The position numbers and the translations under genes were made by a program. 50,720 bases of DNA from Verrucomicrobiales bacterium (lineage in GTDB: Bacteria; Verrucomicrobiota; Verrucomicrobiia; Verrucomicrobiales; DEV007), in contig JARGNI010000041.1 in assembly GCA_029213195.1 (NCBI GenBank), forward strand, positions 1 to 50,720, written 5' to 3'. Positions 10,027 to 16,471 of this stretch are shown here, piece by piece. The notes under the pieces are model-generated. The model worked only from the letters and a program-made list of their open reading frames with translations. It was not told the DNA's origin and searched no databases. Within the stretch, counting starts at the first letter, position 1; the number at the start of each line of letters is the position of its first letter.

Positions 10027-10500
10027 CTGCATTTCTCCCAAAAGCTGGCAGTCGACCTGGCGGGCTTCCTGATCACGGATTCACCCGCCCGGGATCCGAA
10101 GAAACCGAATGCCCTCTTCTTCGCGGTCGACGATCTCAAAGACTGGGTCGGCTGCCTCCGCCTGCGTTCGCTGGACCGACGAACAACTCGGCCGGGTTCT
10201 CGACGCTCTCGATGCAGGGCCGAATGCCGACAACACGATTGTCGTACTTTTCGCGGACCACGGTTCTCATCTCGGCGAAAAGAAACGCTGGTCCAAGTTC
10301 TCGCTCTGGGAACAGAGCTACGCGCGTTCCCCTGATCATTTCTTCTCCCGGTAGTCCGACCGGTCGTTCGAAAAAGCCGGTGGAGTTCCTCAGTCTGTAT
10401 CCGACCCTCATCGATCTCTGCGGTCTGCCACCAAATCCGCAACAGGAAGGGGTCAGCCTGCTTCCGACTGGAAGGAGACATCCGCCGCGTTCAGATCGGT
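10027..10500 (+). pseudogene. Decayed sulfatase (iduronate-2-sulfatase-like)
   Basis: Sulfatase similarity is scattered over three frames. Frame 1 (about 10093-10164) reads [21 protein letters not shown], the N-terminal metal-binding start. Frame 2 (about 10165-10330) then reads [20 protein letters not shown] and the [17 protein letters not shown] block, which belongs about 250 residues further on, so the middle including the formylglycine site is deleted. Frame 3 (about 10330-10465) continues with [20 protein letters not shown] and LSLYPTLIDLCGLP. Frame 2 again gives DWKETSAAF from 10466. There is no plausible start codon. The remnant is closest in style to the intact sulfatase at 7084-8451. 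Its end runs under the 3' end of the esterase gene on the opposite strand. Confidence 0.82.
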
Positions 10501-11409
10501 CACTTCGGGAGCGAGACCGTCCGCAAATGTTTCCATCGGAATTCTAGGGGTGGAAGCGGAATTGCCCGACTTGGCTGAACGCTCTTGCGAGAACATCCAT
10601 TCAAAGAATTCGCCACTGCCAAACACCTGCCGACCGGCGCCATGACCCTCATCCGGATAAACGAGGATTCGCGCCTTTGTCCCGCCAGCCCTCTTGATGG
10701 CGGCGACCATGCGCTCCGATCGCTCCGCCGGGACGACCGTGTCCTGTGCGCCCGCGAACGCCCAAAGCGGAACCTTGGCCAGATTCGCGGCCCATTTGTC
10801 GACATCCGGAGTCACATCCTTGGGCCCGCCCCGACCGATTCCTCCGACGATGGGAGCAATCGCAGCAAAATGCTGGGGCGAATGACCTCCCCACACCCAG
10901 CAGCCGTAGCCACCCATGCTGTTGCCGGTCACGTAGACCCGATCGGGATCGATATCGTCGTAGCGTTCAAGGAGGTGTTCGAGGAACAAGTCGAGATCTC
11001 CCGGCTCCCAGGTTCCCCGCTCGTCGGACTTGTCGCTCTCCCGCTGACATTGAGGTGCCACGACGAAGCACGGCCCCTTTCCAAAACGATCGATGGCTTG
11101 AACCAGTCTCCGCGGTTGCCCGGCAATCCTTCGTATCTCCGACCCGAGGCCACCAGCCCCGTGGAGATAGATCACGAGTGGCAGCTTCTTTCCGGCCTCA
11201 ACTTTCACAGGGTGGTAGGCAAGGTATTCGGGATTGAGAAAAACGATCTTGGCCGCTCGTGCTTCGTCGATCGATTCGACCGCGGGTTCCAATCCTTGAG
11301 CCTGAAGAGCGGCAGGGAGCAGGAACATCGCGAAGAAAAGTTGTCGCAAGTGTTTCAAGGATTCTTTCCCGAGGGATTGAAGTGGTTGGGCTTCGTTACA
11401 CTGATCCAT
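10453..11409 (-). CDS. Secreted alpha/beta hydrolase (esterase, PHB-depolymerase/phospholipase-like)
   Basis: Protein of 318 aa with signal peptide (LRQLFFAMFLLPAALQAQ). LPLVIYLHGAGGLGSE provides the oxyanion region; the nucleophile elbow is GNS164MGG. Asp223 (AGAQDTVVP) and His256 (DEGHGAG) complete a catalytic triad. This layout matches the esterases of PVC bacteria related to family 1 carbohydrate esterases and poly(3-hydroxybutyrate) depolymerases; it likely removes acyl groups from a polysaccharide or polyester. The domain normally ends near FEWMFSQ (residue 274). The remaining 44 or so residues have low complexity and are encoded antisense to the sulfatase remnant, so the tail is probably an acquired extension. 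Confidence 0.85.
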   Translation of the reverse strand: MDQCNEAQPLQSLGKESLKHLRQLFFAMFLLPAALQAQGLEPAVESIDEARAAKIVFLNPEYLAYHPVKVEAGKKLPLVIYLHGAGGLGSEIRRIAGQPRRLVQAIDRFGKGPCFVVAPQCQRESDKSDERGTWEPGDLDLFLEHLLERYDDIDPDRVYVTGNSMGGYGCWVWGGHSPQHFAAIAPIVGGIGRGGPKDVTPDVDKWAANLAKVPLWAFAGAQDTVVPAERSERMVAAIKRAGGTKARILVYPDEGHGAGRQVFGSGEFFEWMFSQERSAKSGNSASTPRIPMETFADGLAPEVTDLNAADVSFQSEAG

Positions 11410-11459
11410 CTTGAACGATAACCTGGGACCTTACAGAAAGGCCCCAGAAAATGAAAGGC

Positions 11460-11503
11460 AAACGCCACACAACTGGGGAATGAATCCGCTATTGTTGGCG
11501 TTT
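11460..11503 (+). terminator. Possible rho-independent terminator
   Basis: AAACGCCACACAA (11460-11472) pairs with TTGTTGGCGTTT (11492-11503), a 12-bp stem with one bulged C, followed by TTT on the plus strand. It lies in the 214-bp gap between two minus-strand genes. On the minus strand an A-tract precedes the stem and only a broken T-tract follows, so it could still end transcription of the gene at 11624-12964. Confidence 0.4.
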
Positions 11504-11623
11504 TTTGTTGGTAACCTTGGGAACGGAAACCCGAAAATGAAACTACCCTCCCGATTCTCTTGCCCTGATCAGCGAAGAAGAGGCCGGTGATCCCGGGGTG
11601 GCAAGCCTCGCCATCCTCCGACT

Positions 11624-12964
11624 TCAGTACTTCGGGAAAATTTCCGATGTCGGGAAACGCTCTTCGTGGGTGGCTTTGTGATCTCGCAGGTATTCCTCTC
11701 GTGGGATATGGAGATCGGGCCAACTGCCCGGGCGAACACGAACCACTCTGCCGGAGCGAATCCCCTCGGTGATGAGGTCGGTCTCGAATCGGATCTGGAT
11801 TCCGCTGCTGCCCAGTGGCACGGCACCGTCTGTTTTCGTGACTTCGAGGAGGGGACCTTTCGAGGCCATCTGGGCAGTGCCCGCGGTTCCGCCGGCCCAA
11901 TGCTTCAAGGTGTTCTCGGATGCGGCCATCAGGGCGCGGCTTCCCTTTTTGAAATCGGCGTAGAGGGATTCATCCATCCCACCGAACAGAGTCGCGGTCA
12001 CAGTCGCACTGCCGAATTCGCCATACTCGACCGTGTCGACAAAGGCGGGCATCCAGCGGCTGCGCATAAAGCTCTTGTGTGTTTCCTTCTGGTGACGGGC
12101 GGCGCGCTGCATCGCTGCGTCATCCATCCAGATGTCCGAAATGTGAAAGCGGGTGAAGACTCCGCCGGGCGTGGGCTTCCAGGTAATCCCGAGCAGGACC
12201 TCCTGGTCTTCGAGAGATTTCTTTCCACTGGCAGGCCATTCCCCCTCGGCGATCAATTCCTGGACCCCGAGAAATTCGCGGCCCCGCCAGATGCGGGTGG
12301 CAGCATCGAAGGTCAGGGTCTCCTCCTCAGCCTGGGAGTCTTCGGCTTCCCTGGATTCGCGCCGGGCGGTGATCATCCCCTCGTTGTTTTTGATTTCCAC
12401 CTCCTTCAGTTTCCAGACTAACCCCTCCCGCAGGCAGTAGCTGGGCTCATCCTCCATGAGCAGGATGTGGTTCTCAGCGGGCGCCGAGCCGACACCGGCA
12501 TTGCCCTCTTTCCTGGTTCGGTTGTTGACCGGCAAAACAGGCACGGCCGAGAGTTTCGGATCCGGTGGAAGGAAGGCCCGAACATGCATCATCGTCCCCA
12601 GCGGTACATCCCGAAGATCCGCCGGCGCACCGTGATAGCGGACGATGCCATAGGGCAGCATCGCAAACGGGTTCGGGGGGATGAAACGGAATTTCCCATC
12701 GCTTTGCACGCGAATGCTGCCGCGGCGATTCGCATGATCCACAAAGGTCAGTTCGCCGCGGTAGGCATATGCCTTTTCGAGCGGGGGGAATTTTCCCGCT
12801 ATCGGGCGGAACGGCTCGGTTCCTGGTTCTTGGATCTTTGTGTCTAGTCTTTCTTCGGCGACGGTCGCTTGAACGAAGAACGCCCATACCAATACCAGCA
12901 TGTGCGTAGCCCGAAACCAAGAGCCAGGAACCCCGATCGCCGCGCGAAAGAACCAGGACCTCAT
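11624..12964 (-). CDS. Exported protein of unknown family, tandem paralogue B
   Basis: Protein of 446 aa, about 60% similar by eye to the gene directly upstream (12968-14266). Shared blocks include FPPLEKAYAYRGELTFVDHA, MLPYGIVRYHGAPADLRD, FLPPDPKLSAVPVLPV, LTFDAATRIWRGREFLGV, TRFHISDIWMDDAAM and TATLFGGMDESLYADFKKG. I recognise no catalytic motif and no named domain. The signal sequence is probably MLVLVWAFFVQATVA, with ATG at 12964 or 12901. The first 21 codons from 12964 and the KIQEPGT segment after the signal are encoded by the dispersed GGTTCTTGG-type repeat. It starts 3 nt after the stop of paralogue A, so the two form an operon. Proteins of this kind seem common near DUF1552 genes in PVC genomes, which is from memory only. 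Confidence 0.75.
   Translation of the reverse strand: MRSWFFRAAIGVPGSWFRATHMLVLVWAFFVQATVAEERLDTKIQEPGTEPFRPIAGKFPPLEKAYAYRGELTFVDHANRRGSIRVQSDGKFRFIPPNPFAMLPYGIVRYHGAPADLRDVPLGTMMHVRAFLPPDPKLSAVPVLPVNNRTRKEGNAGVGSAPAENHILLMEDEPSYCLREGLVWKLKEVEIKNNEGMITARRESREAEDSQAEEETLTFDAATRIWRGREFLGVQELIAEGEWPASGKKSLEDQEVLLGITWKPTPGGVFTRFHISDIWMDDAAMQRAARHQKETHKSFMRSRWMPAFVDTVEYGEFGSATVTATLFGGMDESLYADFKKGSRALMAASENTLKHWAGGTAGTAQMASKGPLLEVTKTDGAVPLGSSGIQIRFETDLITEGIRSGRVVRVRPGSWPDLHIPREEYLRDHKATHEERFPTSEIFPKY
12820..12844. repeat. GGTTCTTGG-type low-complexity repeat inside paralogue B
   Basis: TTCCTGGTTCTTGGATCTTT and following bases; encodes the KIQEPGTE segment just after the signal peptide. The same repeat type occurs at 12915-12932, 14155-14190 and 14947-14969. 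Confidence 0.6.
12915..12932. repeat. GGTTCTTGG-type repeat at 5' end of paralogue B
   Basis: AACCAAGAGCCAGGAACC on the plus strand, the reverse complement of the GGTTCTTGG unit; a further AGAACCAGGACC lies at 12950-12960. It encodes the VPGSWF part of the N-terminal extension. Confidence 0.55.
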
Positions 12965-12967
12965 TTG

Positions 12968-14266
12968 TCAGTATTTCGGGAAGATGGCCGGAGTCGGGAA
13001 GCGAGCATCAATGCTGTCTCCGACATATTCTTCGCGGGGCACCTGGACCTGGGGCCAGCTACTTGGACGGACGCGGACGACGCGACCGGGGCGGATGCCC
13101 TCGATGATCAGGTCGGTTTGGAATCGAATCTGGACGCCACTACTCCCGAGAGGCGCCTCGCCGTCTGTCTTGACAACATCAAGGATGGGGCCCCTGCAAG
13201 CCATGTGCGCCGGGCCATAGGCGCCATGGGTGTGCTTCAAAGTATTTTCTACCGCATTCATCAGGGCGGGAACCTCCTTCTTGAAATCCGCGTAGAGGGA
13301 TTCATCCATGCCACCGAAGAGAGTAGCCGTCACGATGGCATGACCAAACTCACCATACTCGACCGCGTCCACCCAGGCAGGCATCCAGCGGCTGCGAATG
13401 AAGGCCTTGTGCGTCTCGGTTTGCATTTGCGCGGCGCGCTCCATCGCCTTGTCGTCGAGCCAGATATCGGAAATATGGAAGCGGGTGAACACGCCGTCTG
13501 CCGTGGGTTTCCAAGTGACTCCCAGCAAGACGGCCTGACCATCGAGGGATTTCTTTCCGCTAGCGGGCCAGGTGCCTTCCTCGATGAGATCGCCCACTCC
13601 GAGGAGCTCGCGGCCGCGCCAGATGCGGGTGGCGGCGTCGAAGGTCATCGCTTCCTCTTCCGCTGAAGTTTCTCCGCCTACCTTGGGTTCGCGACTGGCG
13701 ACGATCGTCCCCTCCTTGTCTTTCAGCTCCAGTTGCTTCAGCTTCCAGACCTTGCCCTCGCGCAGGCAATGGCTGGGCTCGTCCTCGAGAAGGAAGATGT
13801 GATTCTCAGCCGGAAAAATTCCGGTGCCTCGGTAGTGGTTCGCATCCTCATCCTTGTTGTCGACCGGCAGAACGGGCACTGCCGAAATCTTCGGGTCCGG
13901 CGGGAGAAAGCCGCGGACGTGCAGCACCATACCAAGCGGAATATCCCGAAGATCGGCCGGAGCCCCGTGGTAACGAACCATGCCATAGGGCAGCATCGCA
14001 AAGGGGTGCGGATCGTTGCGAAAGAACTTCCCCTCTCCCTTCACGCGGATGCTACCGCGCCGATTGGCGTGATCCACAAAGACCAGTTCACCGCGATAGG
14101 CGTGCGCCTTCTCGAGAGGAGGGAACTCTCCCGCTTTGGGGCGGAATATTTCAGTTCCTGGTTCTTGGTTCTTCGTGCTTGGTTCTTCGGCGGTGATGGT
14201 TGATGCGCCAAGGAGGAAAACCGGCAAGAGAGTCGCGAAGCGACGCCAGCATCTAGCTGCGGGCAT
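12968..14266 (-). CDS. Exported protein of unknown family, tandem paralogue A
   Basis: Protein of 432 aa from ATG 14266, chosen because it gives an ordinary signal peptide: MPAARCWRRF, then hydrophobic ATLLPVFLLGASTITA. The frame stays open to a TTG at 14347, but that would overlap the transposase gene and put charged REP-encoded sequence in front. The body matches paralogue B block by block (FPPLEKAHAYRGELVFVDHA, MLPYGMVRYHGAPADLRD, TRFHISDIWLDDKAM, TATLFGGMDESLYADFKKE). Function is unknown and no catalytic residues are evident. The KNQEPGTE segment after the signal comes from the GGTTCTTGG-type repeat. The first 12 codons lie within the left inverted repeat of the transposase element, so the element supplies the start codon and the arginine-rich N-terminus of this gene. 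Confidence 0.75.
   Translation of the reverse strand: MPAARCWRRFATLLPVFLLGASTITAEEPSTKNQEPGTEIFRPKAGEFPPLEKAHAYRGELVFVDHANRRGSIRVKGEGKFFRNDPHPFAMLPYGMVRYHGAPADLRDIPLGMVLHVRGFLPPDPKISAVPVLPVDNKDEDANHYRGTGIFPAENHIFLLEDEPSHCLREGKVWKLKQLELKDKEGTIVASREPKVGGETSAEEEAMTFDAATRIWRGRELLGVGDLIEEGTWPASGKKSLDGQAVLLGVTWKPTADGVFTRFHISDIWLDDKAMERAAQMQTETHKAFIRSRWMPAWVDAVEYGEFGHAIVTATLFGGMDESLYADFKKEVPALMNAVENTLKHTHGAYGPAHMACRGPILDVVKTDGEAPLGSSGVQIRFQTDLIIEGIRPGRVVRVRPSSWPQVQVPREEYVGDSIDARFPTPAIFPKY
14155..14190. repeat. GGTTCTTGG-type low-complexity repeat inside paralogue A
   Basis: Three to four units of the form GGTTCTT(GG/CG) starting TTCCTGGTTCTTGGTTCTTC; it encodes EEPSTKNQEPGTE just after the predicted signal cleavage site. 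It also lies immediately outside the left end of the transposase element. Confidence 0.65.
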
Positions 14267-14315
14267 CAGCCAGCAGATTAAAGAAAAGATTTCCAAGCCG
14301 CGAAGCGGCGACAGC
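14231..14315. repeat. Left composite REP-like inverted repeat (units A and B)
   Basis: Unit A, 14231-14264, holds palindrome AGTCGCGAAGCGAC; unit B, 14296-14315, holds palindrome AGCCGCGAAGCGGC. They are 31 nt apart. Part of unit A is translated as the N-terminus of paralogue A. Confidence 0.75.
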
Positions 14316-14324
14316 AAATGCGAT

Positions 14325-14786
14325 CTACCCATGGTGTTCATCTTCAAACAAATAATCTAATCGAAACTCAACGTCGTGACGTTCCAGGAAATCGACGTAT
14401 TCTTCCTGAAACGTCTTCGTTCGGTGGTGTTCTTTTTGATTCCGAATATATTTCCGGATCACGTCGACTCGATCGTAACTGACCGTGAACGCACCGTATC
14501 CTTTTTGCCATTCGAAATCCCTCAGGTTCTGTTCGTCACGAAGCCATTTTGATGAGTTCGCTTTCACATCGCGTATCACATCCGACACAGCGCAAGCGGG
14601 TGAAAGGCCAGCAAGCAGGTGAACGTGATCTTCCACGCCGCCAATTTCGATCAGGTGTCCCTTCTTGCCGCGAAGAATGCCGCCGATGTATTCGTAAAGC
14701 CGCTCTTTCACGGTTTCTGTAATCGTTCGCTTCCGAAATTTTGTAGCGAAAACGATGTGATATGTCAGTCGTGTGAAACTGCCCAT
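14325..14786 (-). CDS. REP-associated tyrosine transposase (IS200/IS605 TnpA-like)
   Basis: Single-strand DNA transposase of 153 aa. Start ATG 14786 is chosen because the family begins at MGSFTRLTYHIVFATKFRKR; the open frame upstream is translated repeat sequence. The HUH metal-binding motif is H54-V-H56 (VEDHVHLLAGL). The catalytic tyrosine should be Y113 in IRKYIRNQKEHH, and the C-terminus (TFQEEYVDFLERHDVE, DYLF) matches complete family members, so the gene looks intact. Proteins of this group nick and join REP or IS200 ends as single strands. The REP-like repeats on both sides support a RAYT assignment over a classical IS200. No TnpB is present. Confidence 0.9.
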   Translation of the reverse strand: MGSFTRLTYHIVFATKFRKRTITETVKERLYEYIGGILRGKKGHLIEIGGVEDHVHLLAGLSPACAVSDVIRDVKANSSKWLRDEQNLRDFEWQKGYGAFTVSYDRVDVIRKYIRNQKEHHRTKTFQEEYVDFLERHDVEFRLDYLFEDEHHG

Positions 14787-14796
14787 TGGCTGGATT

Positions 14797-14883
14797 GCTG
14801 TCGCCGCTTCGCGGCTCGGTGTCTTTGGGTTCGGGGTCTGAGGGCTGGCGCCCACAGCTACATGCTGACGTCGCTTCGCGACT
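14797..14883. repeat. Right composite REP-like inverted repeat (units B' and A')
   Basis: Unit B' (14797-14816) is the exact reverse complement of unit B, and unit A' (14850-14883) the near-exact reverse complement of unit A. Spacing is 33 nt against 31 nt on the left. Between and beyond are G-rich degenerate repeats (GGGTTCGGGGTCT, GATTTGGGGTCTTCGGGG). Confidence 0.75.
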
Positions 14884-14946
14884 TGCTGGTTCGTTGGGAT
14901 TTGGGGTCTTCGGGGTTCCTCGGCGGCTGCCGCGCAATCAATCACG

Positions 14947-14969
14947 AACCAAGAACCAAGAGCCCAGAA
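14947..14969. repeat. GGTTCTTGG-type repeat outside the right end of the RAYT element
   Basis: AACCAAGAACCAAGAGCCCA and following bases, in inverted orientation to the copy at 14155-14190, so the low-complexity repeats also flank the transposase element symmetrically. Confidence 0.6.
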
Positions 14970-14974
14970 GTGTT

Positions 14975-16354
14975 TCACGATAAACTAAGAACCGAATTAC
15001 TATCCCCAAACTGATCGGTCTCCACGCCCATGCGCTGGGCCATGAGGAGGAGTAGGTTGCTCATGTGAGCGCCCGTGTTCACGGGGCGACCACAGATCTG
15101 GTAGTGCTTCGAGGTGAGGGCCCCTTCGGGGTCGAGAGCGTACCCTTCGAAGCCGGTAGCCGACTTGTTGAGGTCGAGATGGCTGCCGTGATTGAGACCA
15201 AGGTCCGAGCCACCGGCAAGCACGAGCGGCAGGTTGGCGTTGCCGTGACTGTGACCGTAGCACATGCCGCTGCCGAATAGCGCCATCGTCGATCCGAGAA
15301 GCGGTTTGTCATTGAGGTCCTTGGTCTCGGCGAGACGGGTGAGAAAGTAGCTGAACTGCTCGATGGCAAAAATGTCGTAGTTGGTGAGCTTTTCCATGTA
15401 GCCTGGATCTCCGCCGTGGTGGCTGAGCTGGTGGCGCGACTCGGTGATCCCGATCTCGGGAATGGAAAAGGCATCTCCTTCCCCGCCGAGGCTGAAGGTG
15501 GCCACGCGGGTCACATCCGTCTGGAAGGCGAGCACCATGAGATCATAGACGGTGCGGAAATACTCCCCCGCCTGCGTCTTGGGAATGTCGCGATCGGTGC
15601 GTTTACGATCAGCGTCGGAGATCTCGGGAAGCGGCGTATCCAGCCAGGTATCGGCCCGGCGTGTGCGGATCTCCGCCTCGCGCACGGAAGTGAGATACTG
15701 GTCGAGACGGCCTTTGTCTTCCGATCCCATTTTCTTTTCCAGCTGGCGCACTTCGGCGAGGTTGTCATCAAGCACGCTGGCCTTGCGGCGGAGAGCCTTC
15801 CGCTGGGCCTCGATACCGCCCTTCGGCTCCTCGAACATGGAAGAGAAGATTTCACTGCACCGACGCAGAGCGGGCAGCTGCACCCCGTCTGCAGTCCAGG
15901 CCAGTGAACCCTGGGTGAGGGCAATCTCCATCGAGGGATAACGGGTGAGTTGCCCGGTGACTTCTGCCATCTTCTGGTCCACAGAGATGGTGTTGCGATC
16001 CGAGGGGCCAAGCTTTCCGCCGGTCAGAAAGACATTGATGCAGTTGTGATGGTGACCGAGAGCTCCCGGGTGATGCAGTCCGCTGATGGGAGTAATGACA
16101 TCGCGATGTTTCTCCAAAGGCTTGAGCGACTGCGAGAACTCGTAGCCCTTCCCCTCCTGGAGGATTTGATAGTTCAGCAAGTGGACCCCGTTGGCGAGGT
16201 AGATGAAGGCACTGCGACGAGGCGATGCGGTCGTCTTCTCAGTCGCACGGAGCGGGACCATGCATTCCAGCATCGGCAGGGAAATGCAGGTGCCCATCGC
16301 ACGAAGGGCGTGGCGGCGGTCGATCCGCCAGGATTGGCTTAGAATATTGCTCAT
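14975..16354 (-). CDS. DUF1552 (HXXSHH) Tat-exported protein (copy 2)
   Basis: Protein of 459 aa with a twin-arginine-type leader ([20 protein letters not shown]). The family signature is canonical here: HQLSHH at residues 308-313. [20 protein letters not shown] and the late segment [20 protein letters not shown] match DUF1552 throughout. Function unknown. It is the second gene of a minus-strand operon after DUF1592 copy 2, separated by 117 bp that hold an imperfect hairpin. The last codons (NSVLSLS) run into a degenerate GGTTCTTAG stretch next to the RAYT element, so the C-terminus may have been altered by that insertion. Confidence 0.88.
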   Translation of the reverse strand: MSNILSQSWRIDRRHALRAMGTCISLPMLECMVPLRATEKTTASPRRSAFIYLANGVHLLNYQILQEGKGYEFSQSLKPLEKHRDVITPISGLHHPGALGHHHNCINVFLTGGKLGPSDRNTISVDQKMAEVTGQLTRYPSMEIALTQGSLAWTADGVQLPALRRCSEIFSSMFEEPKGGIEAQRKALRRKASVLDDNLAEVRQLEKKMGSEDKGRLDQYLTSVREAEIRTRRADTWLDTPLPEISDADRKRTDRDIPKTQAGEYFRTVYDLMVLAFQTDVTRVATFSLGGEGDAFSIPEIGITESRHQLSHHGGDPGYMEKLTNYDIFAIEQFSYFLTRLAETKDLNDKPLLGSTMALFGSGMCYGHSHGNANLPLVLAGGSDLGLNHGSHLDLNKSATGFEGYALDPEGALTSKHYQICGRPVNTGAHMSNLLLLMAQRMGVETDQFGDSNSVLSLS

Positions 16355-16370
16355 TGTGGTTTTCGGAAAT

Positions 16371-16458
16371 TCTTAATCTTATTCATACTCTTACTCCTCA
16401 TCTTCGGTAGCGGGCTTGCGCTTGGATTAAGAGTAAGACTAGGATCAGGATTAAGAGG
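16371..16458. repeat. Imperfect inverted repeat between DUF1592 and DUF1552 genes
   Basis: Left arm 16371-16404 (TCTTAATCTTATTCATACTC...) pairs imperfectly with right arm 16424-16458 (GGATTAAGAGTAAGACTAGG...), with about 20 nt between. The arms are built from degenerate TTAATC/TTACTC units, so this may be a folded simple repeat. In the operon transcript it would form a long weak hairpin. Confidence 0.5.
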
Positions 16459-16471
16459 TTTGGTGGAATTG

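Larger units (their letters stand above)
14231..14883 (-). mobile_element. RAYT/IS200-like element with REP-like inverted repeats
   Basis: A Y1 transposase gene (14325-14786) is bracketed by two composite inverted repeats. Left: unit A (14231-14264) and unit B (14296-14315). Right: unit B' (14797-14816) and unit A' (14850-14883). B and B' are exact reverse complements (AGCCGCGAAGCGGCGACAGC). A and A' differ by only a few bases. Each unit contains its own small palindrome (GTCGCGAAGCGAC, GCCGCGAAGCGGC), as in REP sequences mobilised by RAYT proteins. No target-site duplication was identified. The element sits between the minus-strand DUF1552 gene and paralogue A. Confidence 0.75.

Noticed and set aside
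14787-14978. N-terminal extension of the transposase up to 14978
   Set aside because: The extra 64 residues are translated REP and GGTTCTTGG repeats; family members start at MGSFTRLTYH.
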